A stretch of 64,000 nt of DNA from Actinophytocola sp050699935 (GTDB lineage Bacteria > Actinomycetota > Actinomycetes > Mycobacteriales > Pseudonocardiaceae). Numbering within the stretch: position 1 is the first letter of the stretch; every line of letters starts with the position of its first letter. Shown here in pieces: positions 14,656 through 23,489 of the stretch. A model generated the notes under the pieces. It made no database searches, was not told the DNA's origin, and was given only the letters and a program-made list of their open reading frames with translations. The DNA lies in assembly GCF_050699935.1 (NCBI RefSeq), contig NZ_JBOHGB010000006.1:1-64000 (forward strand), written 5' to 3'. A program made the position numbers and the translations under genes.

Positions 14656-16869
14656 ATGCGACGTAGCCGATTACTCTCGGCGGCAGCCGCGGTGCTCCTC
14701 GTTCCCCTGCTGCAAGTACTTCCGGCATCGTCGGCCGGCGCGGCGCCGAGCGACGATGCTCCTCCTCCTGCGAGCGACGTCCGGGAACTGACCCGCAAGG
14801 ACTTCACCCTCGACGGCAAGCCGGTGCAGACGCCGGCCAAGTACACCCCGAACACCGCGGCCCAGAGCCGGACCCAGGCGGCCGCGGCGAGTACGCCGCC
14901 GGTCGGCACCGTCCGGCAGTGGCTGGGCCTGGACGACTTCAACGGCATCCTGTACCGCAAGGACTACACCTTGCGCGGCGTCGGCGACAACATCGAGGTG
15001 TGGGTCGCGAACGACACCGCGTTCCCCGCCGGTGACTGCCGCACCGCCATCCCCGGCACGACCGACGTCACCGACGCCCAGGTGGCCGAGCTCGTCGGCG
15101 AGTTCGACAACAACATGTACCCGAAGGAGACGGCGACGTTCAGCACGCCGCCGGACCGGGACGGGTCCAACGCGATCCTCGGCCCGGACCCCGACGGGAA
15201 CGGTGGCGACTACACCGGCGACGGCAACAAGACGGTCGCGCTGATCGACAACGTCCGGGACGACAACTTCTACGACTTCCCGGCCGCGCCGACCTACATC
15301 GCCGGCTTCTTCTCCTCGCAGTTCAACGAGCTGTTCGACCGCAACGTGATGACGATCGACGCGTTCGACTGGGAGCACCGCAGCGGTGCGGACCCGGCGG
15401 ACGCGCCGACCGACGACCCGTGCACCAGCCGCCCGGGTCGCCCGCGCCTCTACGAGGGCGTGTTCGCGCACGAGTGGCAGCACCTGCTGCACTACTACAC
15501 CGACCCGTTCGAGGGTAACTGGATCAACGAGGGTCTCTCCGACTTCGCCCAGTCCCTGGTCGGCTACGTGGACGGCAACCTCACGGTCTTCGACCGTGGC
15601 AACGACAGCCACCTGATCTGCTTCCAGGGCTTCGGCTCGGTGCAGACGCCGTTCAACCCGAACCCGAGGGACTGCGGTGGTCCGGAGAACTCGCTGAACC
15701 TGTGGGGTGAGGGCACTCCGAGCCAGGTGCTCGCCGACTACGGCCACACCTACGCGCTCATGCTGTTCCTGTTCGACCGCTACGGCGCGGACTTCATGTC
15801 CCGGCTACACGAGGACGGCGACCTCCAGGGGCTGGCCAGCCTCGACGCGGCGCTGGAGGGCGAGGGCGTGCACGACATGTACCGCGTGCTCCACGACTTC
15901 CAGACGATGGTCCTGGTGGACCAGATCGTCGGGGACTCGAATCGCGGGATCATGCTCGGCGTGCCGAAGAGCCGGGTGACCACCCCGAGCCTGCGCTCCA
16001 CGGTCAACTTCGGGAACCCGAACGTCAACGACGACCCCGGAGCGGCGCCGAACGGGGCGGACTACGTCCGGCTCCAGAGGGCGAACGGGAATCCGCTGCG
16101 GGGTGCCCAACTCAGGTCGTTCGAGTTCCAGGGCGCCGAGACACTTCCGTCGCTTCCGCTGGAGTGGACGGTCGTGAGCGACGACCCGGACAGCGCGGGC
16201 GACCCGGTGCTGTGGTCGGGCAACGGCAACAACATCAACGCCACCGCGGTCACGTCCGTCGCTGTGCCGGCCGCGGACCCGACGCTGCGCTTCGACGCGA
16301 AGTACGGCGCCGAGTTCGGGTTCGACTACGGCTACGTCGTGATCTCCACGGACGGCGGCGCGACGTACACGCCGATCGCCGGTGACCGGACCGTGGCCGC
16401 ACCGCTCGGGCCCGGCCTGAACGGCACGACGACCGGATTCGAGCCGCACACGTTCGACCTGTCCGCGTTCGCGGGCCAGACCGTGCTGCTCGGCTTCCAG
16501 TACGTCAGCGACGGCGGCGTCAACGAGGGTGGCGTGAAGATCGACGACGTCACCGTCGGCGCGACGCAGGTCAGCGACGGGTCCAGCCTGGAGCCGTTCG
16601 ACTCGCCGACCGAGATCCGCCCGGTCCCGGTGGACAACTGGAACCTCCGCATCATCGGCTATGACGAGAGGCACCAGGTCGGCCTGCAGGCCGAGATCGA
16701 CGGGCGGAACTCGGTGCGACTGGGCAGGCTGCAGCTGCTGTTCTTCGCGCTGTTCCCGAACGTCGTCGTCGAGGTCGCCTACGACGAGCCGACCGAGCAG
16801 GTCCAGCAGTACGCGCCGTACACGTTGACCGTGAACGGAGTGGTGCAGCCCGGAGGCGGGGGCGCCTGA
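14656..16869 (+). CDS. Secreted zinc metalloprotease, immune-inhibitor-A/M6-like
   Basis: 737 residues. A signal peptide (RRSR, hydrophobic core, ASSAGAAP) is followed by a propeptide-like region, then a metalloprotease domain with zinc motif HEWQH (~residue 272) and the downstream Glu of NWINEGLSDFAQ. Residues ~480-640 look like a beta-rich carbohydrate-binding or immune-inhibitor-type domain (FGFDYGYVVISTDGG, TVLLGFQYVSDGG). The protein is therefore exported and probably degrades extracellular protein. The ATG at 14656 follows GAAAGGG. A perfect terminator lies 26 bp after the stop. Confidence 0.85.
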   Translation: MRRSRLLSAAAAVLLVPLLQVLPASSAGAAPSDDAPPPASDVRELTRKDFTLDGKPVQTPAKYTPNTAAQSRTQAAAASTPPVGTVRQWLGLDDFNGILYRKDYTLRGVGDNIEVWVANDTAFPAGDCRTAIPGTTDVTDAQVAELVGEFDNNMYPKETATFSTPPDRDGSNAILGPDPDGNGGDYTGDGNKTVALIDNVRDDNFYDFPAAPTYIAGFFSSQFNELFDRNVMTIDAFDWEHRSGADPADAPTDDPCTSRPGRPRLYEGVFAHEWQHLLHYYTDPFEGNWINEGLSDFAQSLVGYVDGNLTVFDRGNDSHLICFQGFGSVQTPFNPNPRDCGGPENSLNLWGEGTPSQVLADYGHTYALMLFLFDRYGADFMSRLHEDGDLQGLASLDAALEGEGVHDMYRVLHDFQTMVLVDQIVGDSNRGIMLGVPKSRVTTPSLRSTVNFGNPNVNDDPGAAPNGADYVRLQRANGNPLRGAQLRSFEFQGAETLPSLPLEWTVVSDDPDSAGDPVLWSGNGNNINATAVTSVAVPAADPTLRFDAKYGAEFGFDYGYVVISTDGGATYTPIAGDRTVAAPLGPGLNGTTTGFEPHTFDLSAFAGQTVLLGFQYVSDGGVNEGGVKIDDVTVGATQVSDGSSLEPFDSPTEIRPVPVDNWNLRIIGYDERHQVGLQAEIDGRNSVRLGRLQLLFFALFPNVVVEVAYDEPTEQVQQYAPYTLTVNGVVQPGGGGA

Positions 16870-16895
16870 CCCGCGTCCGCTGAGGTGAACCGGTG

Positions 16896-16929
16896 AACCC
16901 CGGTGCGCGGCACGCGCACCGGGGTTTCC
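16896..16929 (+). terminator. Perfect 14-bp rho-independent-like terminator
   Basis: AACCCCGGTGCGCG (16896-16909), loop GCA, and CGCGCACCGGGGTT (16913-16926) form an uninterrupted 14-bp stem followed by T and CCC. It lies 26 bp after the metalloprotease stop codon. Confidence 0.85.
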
Positions 16930-17012
16930 CTACTTTCTACCGTTGAGTGGCGACGACGCCTCTCCTTAACGTGAACTTCACCACGGGCTCACCCGTTCGG
17001 TTGGAGGACTCG

Positions 17013-17774
17013 ATGAAGCGTCTTCGCCCGGCCAGCCGCCGCTCGCTGATCTCCGGAATCATCTGCGCACTCGTCGTCGTCCTGCTCTGGCCCGGCGACT
17101 CGGCCGCGGCCGACTCCCGGGACCCGGTGGTGATCGCGGGCGGCACGTTCGGCCCGGCCTTCTTCTACGAGCCGCTGGCCGGTCGGCTGCGCGCCGACGA
17201 CCACGAGGTCTTCATCTTCGAGCTGACGAACCTCGGTACCGGCGACATCGCCGACACCGCACGGGACCTGGCCGCGTTCGCCGGCGACGTCCGGGCGCGG
17301 ACCGGGGCGGAGAAGGTCGACCTGGTGGGCCACTCGCAGGGCGGGCTCGTCGCCCGGCAGTACGTGAAGTACCTCGGCGGCGACTCCACAGTGGACAGCC
17401 TGGTGAGCCTCGGCGCGCCGCACTACGGCACCGCGGTCGCCAACCTCGCCGCGTTCTTCGGCGGCGGCGACTGCCTCGGCATCGTGGCCTGCCAGCAGAT
17501 GGCCGTCGGCTCCGAGTTCGTCAACGCGCTCAACGACGGCCCCGACACGATCGGCGCGGTCCGCTACACGAACCTCTACACCGCACTGGACGAGCTGGTG
17601 CGCCCGGTGGAGAACGCCGCCCTGCGCGACGGCGCCACCAACGTGCTGATCCAGTCGCAGTGCCCGCTGCGCGTCGTGGCACACGTCGGTCTGGCACTGG
17701 ACGGCACCGTCTACTCCGGAATCCGCGACGCCCTGGCCGGCGAGCCGGTCCGCCTGAACTGCTGGGCCGTCTGA
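17013..17774 (+). CDS. Secreted triacylglycerol lipase, class 2 lipase family
   Basis: 253 residues with a signal peptide (residues ~1-35, ending GDSAAADS). The alpha/beta hydrolase elements are VVIAGGTFGPAFFYEPLAGRL as oxyanion region, the nucleophile elbow GHSQGG (Ser ~112), LVSLGAPHYGT and a late His in VVAHVGLALDG. Two Cys pairs fit an extracellular enzyme. It belongs to the Streptomyces/Bacillus lipase class 2 (EstA/LipA) type. ATG 17013 follows TTGGAGGA; an upstream GTG at 16947 would put residues before the signal peptide. It converges with the antiporter gene. Confidence 0.87.
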   Translation: MKRLRPASRRSLISGIICALVVVLLWPGDSAAADSRDPVVIAGGTFGPAFFYEPLAGRLRADDHEVFIFELTNLGTGDIADTARDLAAFAGDVRARTGAEKVDLVGHSQGGLVARQYVKYLGGDSTVDSLVSLGAPHYGTAVANLAAFFGGGDCLGIVACQQMAVGSEFVNALNDGPDTIGAVRYTNLYTALDELVRPVENAALRDGATNVLIQSQCPLRVVAHVGLALDGTVYSGIRDALAGEPVRLNCWAV

Positions 17775-17783
17775 GGCCCGCGG

Positions 17784-19283
17784 CTACTGGTGACCGGGTT
17801 GTCGCCGGCCGGCCGGCTCGGCCCCGGGCTCGTCGGTGTCGACGGCTGACAGGTCGGCCGGTGACGGGTCGACCGGCGGTGGGTCGGCGTCCCGCGGCGG
17901 CGTGTCGGGATCGAGGTTGTCGGTACTCGACGAGCGCAGGCCGGTGACGACCGGCCCCGCCAGTGCGGTGGTGATCAGGGCCATCAGGACCATGATCGCG
18001 AACAGGTCGGGCGTGAGCACCCCGAGGTCCAGGCCGATGTTGAGCACCACCAGCTCCGTGAGACCCCGGCAGTTCATCAGCGCGCCGATCTGCAGCGACT
18101 GGTTCCAGTTCGTGCCCATCGCGCGCGCGGCCACCGCCGAGCCGCCCAGCTTGCCCGCCACCGCGAGCACCAGGATCAGCCCGCACCAGCCCCACATGCC
18201 CGCGTCGCCCAGCAGCGTCAGCTCGGTGCGCAGGCCGCTGTAGGCGAAGAACAACGGCAGCAGCAGCGTCGTGGTCAGGTTGTCGATCGTGCCGTGCAGC
18301 CGCTGCCCCACCGCGCTGTCGCCGGGCAGCACCAAGCCGAACAGGAACGCGCCGAAGATCGCGTGCACGCCCATCCACTCGGTCGCCGTCGCGCACACGA
18401 GCACCCCGACCAGCACCAGCTGCACCACCAGCCGCGCGCGCTGCGCCTGGGCCGTGCCGAGCACCCGGGTCAGCCACGGCCGCAGCGCGAACAGCAGGCC
18501 GGCGAACGCGGCGGTCAGCCCCACCGTGGTCAGCACGCCGGCCATCGACGACACCCCGACCACCGCCACCACGAGCGCCAGCAGGATCCACGCCGTCACG
18601 TCACCGGCCAGTGCGCACGTCATCACCAGTGTGCCGATCCGGCTGCGGTACATGCCGAGGTCGACCAGGATCCGCGCGAGCACCGGCAGCGCCGTGATGC
18701 TCATCGACACCCCGAGGAACAGCGCGAACGGCAGATAGCCCACCCCGTCCGGGGCGAACCGCTCGTAGGCCGGCACCGCGAGCAGCACCCCGAGCAGGAA
18801 CGGCGCGACGATGCTGACGTGGCTGACGACCACCGCCAGCTGGCCGCGGCCCTTCAGCTTTCCGAGGTCGAGCTCCAGCCCGGTGAGGAACACGAACAGC
18901 ACGACACCGAGCTGCGCCAGCACGTGGAGCTGCGGCAGCACCTGGTCCGGGAGCAGCCACTCCCGGCCCTGCGGCCACAGCGCGCCCAGCACCGACGGGC
19001 CGAGCAGGATGCCCGCGGCGATCTCGCCGATCACCGGTGGCTGCCCGATCCGCCGTGCGAGCACGCCGGCCAGCTTGCACGCGCCGACGACCACGGCGAT
19101 CGCCAGGAACAGCCGGGCCAGCGGGTGCCCGACGATCGAGCCGCGGTCGGCGCCCCCGGGGGGCGGGCCCTCGGAGCCGATGTCGGCCGCGAGGAGCGCG
19201 ACGACCGCCGCGGCCGCCGGCAGGACCACGAGTCCCAGATACGTCGCGGCAACCCTGGCGGGTTTCGGGCGCGCGCTGATCAC
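17784..19283 (-). CDS. Cation:proton antiporter (CPA2/KefB type)
   Basis: 499 residues with about 12-13 membrane helices and a Pro/Asp-rich cytoplasmic tail of ~70 residues. Family marks are IGQPPVIGEIAAGILLGPSVLG, LAQLGVVLFVFLTGLELDL and MNCRGLTELVVLNIGLDLG. Similar antiporters occur in natural-product clusters, where they are linked to export or ion balance. It is the third gene of an operon after flavin reductase and halogenase (38 bp gap). The start is GTG 19283 with GGAGGTC upstream. Confidence 0.85.
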   Translation of the reverse strand: MISARPKPARVAATYLGLVVLPAAAAVVALLAADIGSEGPPPGGADRGSIVGHPLARLFLAIAVVVGACKLAGVLARRIGQPPVIGEIAAGILLGPSVLGALWPQGREWLLPDQVLPQLHVLAQLGVVLFVFLTGLELDLGKLKGRGQLAVVVSHVSIVAPFLLGVLLAVPAYERFAPDGVGYLPFALFLGVSMSITALPVLARILVDLGMYRSRIGTLVMTCALAGDVTAWILLALVVAVVGVSSMAGVLTTVGLTAAFAGLLFALRPWLTRVLGTAQAQRARLVVQLVLVGVLVCATATEWMGVHAIFGAFLFGLVLPGDSAVGQRLHGTIDNLTTTLLLPLFFAYSGLRTELTLLGDAGMWGWCGLILVLAVAGKLGGSAVAARAMGTNWNQSLQIGALMNCRGLTELVVLNIGLDLGVLTPDLFAIMVLMALITTALAGPVVTGLRSSSTDNLDPDTPPRDADPPPVDPSPADLSAVDTDEPGAEPAGRRQPGHQ

Positions 19284-19322
19284 GACCTCCTGGTCCGCGG
19301 GGACGGGACGGGTGAGTGCGGC

Positions 19323-20936
19323 TCAGACGCTCAGGGCCGCCTCCGGCTCCCTGTTGTGCAGCCGGCACAGGTACTCGTAGGTCGTGGGCAGCGTCTCCAG
19401 CAGCTCCCGCTGGCGCTTCTTGATCCGCTCGAAGACGGGCTCCGCGCGGCGCTCCGCGTCCGGCCGGTAGGTCAGCGCCGGCAGGGCGTGCTCGGGCAGG
19501 AAGTTCAGGCCGGCGAAGATGCAGTAGTAGCTGCCGTTGGTCCAGAAGTTGTGGAACTCGGCGTCGAAGTTGTCGTAGTAGGTCGACTCGTCCGTGATCG
19601 GCATGTTCACGGCCAAACCGGCCCGGTACATGGCGATCTTCTCCTTGAAGTCGTCGGCGAGCGCGATCTCCTTGTTGGCACGCCAGAACTCGGAGTCGTT
19701 GCGCGGCGCGAGGGCGAAGTGGGCCTGGATGAAGTCACGGGTGTCGTCGAACATGATCTCGATCTCCCGGTTGAACCGGTCGACGAGGATCTGGTCGAAG
19801 TTCTTGTCCGGGAAGTGCTTGGCCAGCTGGTAGATCGCGGCGGTGATGAAGTAGATCCCGCTGGACTCCAGCGGCTCCAGGAAGAACGACGACAGGCCGA
19901 TGCCCACGACGTTCTTCACCCACGAGCGGCGGTTGCGGCCGACCCGGAAGCGCACGTGGTTCAGCGGTTGCTCGGTCGGGTCCAGCCCCCACATGCGGCA
20001 GAAGTCCTCGGTCGCCTCGTCCTGGGAGGTGAATCGGCTGGAGTAGACGTAGCCGGTGCCGAAGCGGCCCAGCATCGGAATCTTCCACGTCCAGCCGGCC
20101 TTCATCGCGATCGCCGAGGTGTACGGCTCGACGCCGTTGGCCGCGTCGTCGTTGGGCACCTGGGACGCCACCGCGCGGTCGTTCACCAGGTGGTCGGACA
20201 TGTCGAGGAACGGCTCCTCCATCACCTGGTTCATCAGCAGGCTGCGGAACCCGGAGCAGTCGATGAACAGGTCGCCCTCGATGATCGGACCCTGCTCGGT
20301 ACGCAGGCCTGTCACGAACCCGCGGGAGTCACGTAGCGCCTCGGTCATCTTGTCCTCGACGTGGCGCACACCCAGGCGCCCGGTCGCGAACCGGCGCAGG
20401 AAGTCGGCCACCAGCTGGGCGTCGAAGTGCCAGGCGTAGTTCGTCCACTTCGTACCGTCGTGCTCCCGCGGTGCCAGCATCGCGTCGCACACGGGGGTCT
20501 CCCGGTAGCACGCGTAGTCGTAGGGCTCGTCGGTCAGGCCGAGCTGGCGCTTGTAGGCCCAGTAGTGCGACAGCGGCAGCTGCTCGTGGTTGGGCAGCAG
20601 CCCGAAGAGGTGGTCGAAGTGGTCCGGCCGGCCGTTGTGGGTGCGCGCGCCGGCCTGGCTCGGCCCGTCCGTGCGCCAGTTGATGAACCGGACCCCCATC
20701 TTGAAGCTCGCGTTGACCTCCCGCATCCACTCGTCCTCGGAGATACCGAGGTAGCGGAAGAACGCGCGGTGCAGGTTGGGAACCGTCGCCTCGCCCACCC
20801 CGATGCGCGGGATGGCCGGCGACTCCAGCACCGTCACGTTGACCGTCGGGCCCAACGCCTTCCCCAGATAGGATGCCGTCATCCATCCCGCAGTGCCCCC
20901 GCCCAGGATGACGACGTTCTTGATCCGGTTGTCCAT
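19323..20936 (-). CDS. FADH2-dependent tryptophan halogenase, RebH/PrnA type
   Basis: 537 residues. The FAD site is GGGTAGWM (residues 12-19). The catalytic Lys79 (ASFKMG) and Glu357 (EPLESSG) fall at the same numbers as in RebH, and GWTWKIP gives the WxWxIP motif that blocks monooxygenation. Long stretches match RebH closely, for example CSGFRSLLMNQVMEEPFLDM without gaps. It should oxidise chloride or bromide with FADH2 and O2 to HOCl/HOBr and pass it through Lys79 to an indole, most likely free tryptophan; ring position (6 or 7) cannot be decided by eye. The flavin reductase that supplies FADH2 lies 57 bp upstream in the same operon. Confidence 0.95.
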   Translation of the reverse strand: MDNRIKNVVILGGGTAGWMTASYLGKALGPTVNVTVLESPAIPRIGVGEATVPNLHRAFFRYLGISEDEWMREVNASFKMGVRFINWRTDGPSQAGARTHNGRPDHFDHLFGLLPNHEQLPLSHYWAYKRQLGLTDEPYDYACYRETPVCDAMLAPREHDGTKWTNYAWHFDAQLVADFLRRFATGRLGVRHVEDKMTEALRDSRGFVTGLRTEQGPIIEGDLFIDCSGFRSLLMNQVMEEPFLDMSDHLVNDRAVASQVPNDDAANGVEPYTSAIAMKAGWTWKIPMLGRFGTGYVYSSRFTSQDEATEDFCRMWGLDPTEQPLNHVRFRVGRNRRSWVKNVVGIGLSSFFLEPLESSGIYFITAAIYQLAKHFPDKNFDQILVDRFNREIEIMFDDTRDFIQAHFALAPRNDSEFWRANKEIALADDFKEKIAMYRAGLAVNMPITDESTYYDNFDAEFHNFWTNGSYYCIFAGLNFLPEHALPALTYRPDAERRAEPVFERIKKRQRELLETLPTTYEYLCRLHNREPEAALSV

Positions 20937-20993
20937 CGGCTGTCCTTCACAGTTGACGAAAGGTTGTCAGCGCAGGGAATTCGTGCGCGCGGC

Positions 20994-21524
20994 TCACGCA
21001 CCGGTCCAGGCCGCGTAGGAGCGCAACCCGTACATCAACGGGTTCTGCGGCCTGGTGAGCACGCCGTCAACCTGCCCGAAGACAACGACGTGGTCGCCGG
21101 CCACGGTGGCCTCGACCACGTCGCATTCCGCGACCGCGTGCGCGTCGGACGTGAGCCATGGCAGCCCGCGTCTCGGCGTGCGGTCCCAGTGGACCGCCGC
21201 GAATCTGTCCCGGACGGCCGAGGCGAACACCTCGGCGGCCCGTCGACCTCCGGCATGCAGCAGGTTGACCGCGAACGTGCCCTGACGCAGCACGGAGGCG
21301 AGCGTCTGGCTGTGATTGTGCAGGCAGGCCAACAGGATCGGCGGCCGGAGGCTCACACTGCACATCGACGTGCACGTCAGACCGTGCGGGGTGCCGTCGG
21401 GGTCCTGAGTGGTTACCACGGTGACCCCGCTGGGGAATACGTTCATCAGCTCGCGGAAGTCGGTGTCACCCACGCCGGACCGGGTGGTCGTCCATTCGAC
21501 TTCCGACGTCGCCGTTTCTGTCAT
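20994..21524 (-). CDS. NAD(P)H:flavin reductase, partner of the halogenase
   Basis: 176 residues of the flavin reductase-like/HpaC family: FRELMNVFPSGVTVVTTQDPDG, GLTCTSMCSVSLRPP, NHSQTLASVLRQGTFAVNLL and a late AECDVVEATVAGDHVV. These enzymes reduce free FAD for two-component monooxygenases and halogenases (compare RebF and PrnF). The ATG at 21524 is preferred; the frame stays open to a TTG at 21566. It is the first gene of the halogenation operon, and the AT-richer region upstream (21525-21900) should hold the promoter. Confidence 0.9.
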   Translation of the reverse strand: MTETATSEVEWTTTRSGVGDTDFRELMNVFPSGVTVVTTQDPDGTPHGLTCTSMCSVSLRPPILLACLHNHSQTLASVLRQGTFAVNLLHAGGRRAAEVFASAVRDRFAAVHWDRTPRRGLPWLTSDAHAVAECDVVEATVAGDHVVVFGQVDGVLTRPQNPLMYGLRSYAAWTGA

Positions 21525-22202
21525 CCGCCCGATCACCCTTTGCGTAGGCACGTTCGTATGCGGCAATTTCGGTTGGCGGCTCTATGCGGATCGGTGATTA
21601 ACGATCCGCTCTTCCGTGCGGCGAGAGTCTAACGCCCATAAGCAAATATCTCGCTGCCCCAGCATCTGCCGCCGGCGGCGACTACGGACCGTGTGCGCCG
21701 CGCGGTCCTTTCGCTTGCGCGCACCGGGTTTTCGGTGATGCACTCGAGAGCCGCCGGTCGTTCCGATCTTGGAATCGCCGCGGGGATGCCAGCTCGAACA
21801 GTACTTTTGCTTGTTATGCAACATTTCTCGGCGACGCCGCGATAGTGTGCGCGGCGGCGGCACGGCGCGTAGCCGCCCCGTCGTGCCGGCCGGCGCGACG
21901 ACGCCGGCGGACCGACCAGCACAGTCCGAACAGGACGATCGCGTCCGAAGAGGCGGTACGTTCGTGCGACGTCTGACGCCGGACCGGTCGGCCTTTCGGT
22001 GGTGTGGTCACACCGCCATGTGGCCCGGGCCGAAAGTCGGATCCGGAAACCGCCTACTGGGCGTGTTCACCCGATGATCAGGCTGGTCGCCGAAACCGGA
22101 CCGCGATGAGCGACGAACGAGGGTTGTGGTGGTGGTGTCGATCGTGCTATTGGCACGGCGTCGAATCCGAACAGGACACTCGTGGCGCGGCGTACGGTGG
22201 CC
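21525..22202. other. Intergenic region, 678 bp
   Basis: No gene is supported. Short frames on both strands have no family features and a scrambled, Arg-rich composition. Bases ~21600-21850 are poorer in GC than most of the window, consistent with a promoter region for the halogenation operon on the minus strand. No tRNA, repeat array or precursor peptide was seen. Confidence 0.45.
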
Positions 22203-23374
22203 GCCTGAGGATCAGCGTGGTCGCCGCGGCGCGGGAGAACGAGCAGCCACCGACCGAGGCGCCGAGGTCGCGGCGACGGCGGACCGGTTGGGGTACGGCG
22301 AGGTCTGACTCGGCGAGGGACCCACCTGGGACGCGTTCGCGCTGGCCGCCGCCGTCGGCGCGAGGACCGCGCGGATCGCGATCACCGCCGGGTCGGTGCC
22401 GGTACCGGTGCGCGACCCGCTGACGATCGTGCGCGGGGCCGCCTCGGTCGAGGCCACGATCGGCCGGCCGGTCGGCGTCGCGCTGGGCACCTCGAGCATC
22501 CGGGTCGTGGAGGGTGTGCACGGCCGGTCGCGCGCGCACCCGGTCGGCGACCTGCGGGACAACAGCGCCGCCGCCTACGTCGCCCACCGGCGCGGGGAGT
22601 GGTTCGGCGCCACCGACGCGCACGGCTTCCGCCGCCGCCTCCCGCCGCCTCCCGCCCGCCACCGGCCCGCTCACGACTCCCCCTCGCAGGCTCGATGGAG
22701 CCGCTCGCGGTCGCCCCGTGCCGATGGTCCGCTCGCAAGCTCGCTCACGACTCCCCCTCCCAGGCTCGGCGGAGCCGCTCGCGGTCGCCCCGTGCCGATG
22801 GTCCGCTCGCAAGCTCGCTCACGACTCCCCCTCCCAGGCTCGATGGAGCCGCTCGCGGTCGCCCCGTGCCGATGGTCCGTTCACAAGCTCGCTCACGAGT
22901 CGCGGCGTTCGGCGACCGGGCCATCCGGATCGCGGCGCGGTATGCCGATCGGATGCTGCTGGACCTCGTCTCCGTCGACCACAGGTCCGCGAGCTGCGCG
23001 CCAAGCTCCACGCCGCGAGTGAGCGCCCGCCGGCGCGCCTGGCCGCCCGCGCCGTCGACCCGGACGACGCCGCCTACGCGCAGCTGACGCGCGTCCTGGT
23101 CGGATACCTGCCGGTGCGCGAGTACCAGGACGTGTTCGTGGCCGCCGGGTTCGGCGCGGCCGTCGGACCTCGCGCGGCGGGGCGCGACCGGCGACGCGCT
23201 CGTGGCCGCGCTGCCCACCGATGCCGCCCGCGTGGTCGGCCTGGTCGGTGCCGCGGCGACCGTGCGAGCCCGGATCGCGGAGTACGCCGGCCTCGACGAG
23301 GTCGCCGTCGTGCCGGCCACCGCCGGGGATCCGGGCGGCGAGCGCACGCTCACCGCACTGGCGGGTCCACAGTA
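22203..23374 (+). pseudogene. LLM-class (F420/FMN-dependent) oxidoreductase pseudogene
   Basis: Fragments of one luciferase-like monooxygenase protein can be followed in several frames: GAEVAATADRLGYGEV, a TGA where Trp is expected, LGEGPTWDAFALAAAVGART, DPLTIVRGAASVEATIGRPV with VALGTSSIRVVEGVHGRSR, then after the repeat array FGDRAIRIAARYADRMLLDL, VGYLPVREYQDVFVAAGFG and finally VALPTDAARVVGLVG... GDPGGERTLTALA. At least three frameshifts, one nonsense codon and a 74-bp tandem repeat break it. It must once have encoded an F420- or FMN-dependent reductase of ~290 residues. Confidence 0.8.
22669..22900 (+). repeat. Tandem repeat, 74-bp unit, three full copies plus a partial fourth
   Basis: Units start with GCTCACGACTCCCC or its variant at 22669, 22743, 22817 and (partial) 22891, exactly 74 bp apart. 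The copies differ by only a few substitutions (for example GATGGAG against GGCGGAG). The array sits inside the broken LLM gene between codons that are adjacent in the family. It has no spacer variation, so it is not a CRISPR. Confidence 0.9.
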
Positions 23375-23422
23375 GACAGTGTTGGTGATCACGCGGCGGG
23401 ACGTGGCGTCAGGCACCTTTGG

Positions 23423-23453
23423 TAGGTGGTGCGCTCCCGCGCCACCCACCTAG
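23423..23453. terminator. Imperfect hairpin upstream of the glucoamylase gene
   Basis: TAGGTGGTGCGC and GCGCCACCCACCTA flank TCCC and can pair with small bulges. It lies between the dead LLM gene and the GTG at 23490. It may be an old terminator or a regulatory hairpin; TAGCAT at 23451-23456 next to it could be a -10 box. Confidence 0.35.
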
Positions 23454-23489
23454 CATCGGCCGACTCGTTCTCCGTCTGGAAGGAACGTC

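Noticed and set aside
18294..20336. 680-codon open frame on the + strand opposite antiporter and halogenase
   Set aside because: It is antisense to two well-supported genes, has a His/Gln/Arg-rich composition and no domain. High-GC codon structure of the real genes keeps the opposite frame open.
21582..21922. Two minus-strand frames of 93 and 97 codons upstream of the flavin reductase
   Set aside because: Arg-rich, overlapping each other in different frames, no ribosome binding site and no family.
22669..22900. 74-bp repeats as a possible CRISPR array
   Set aside because: Units abut without spacers and there are no cas genes; it is a plain tandem repeat.
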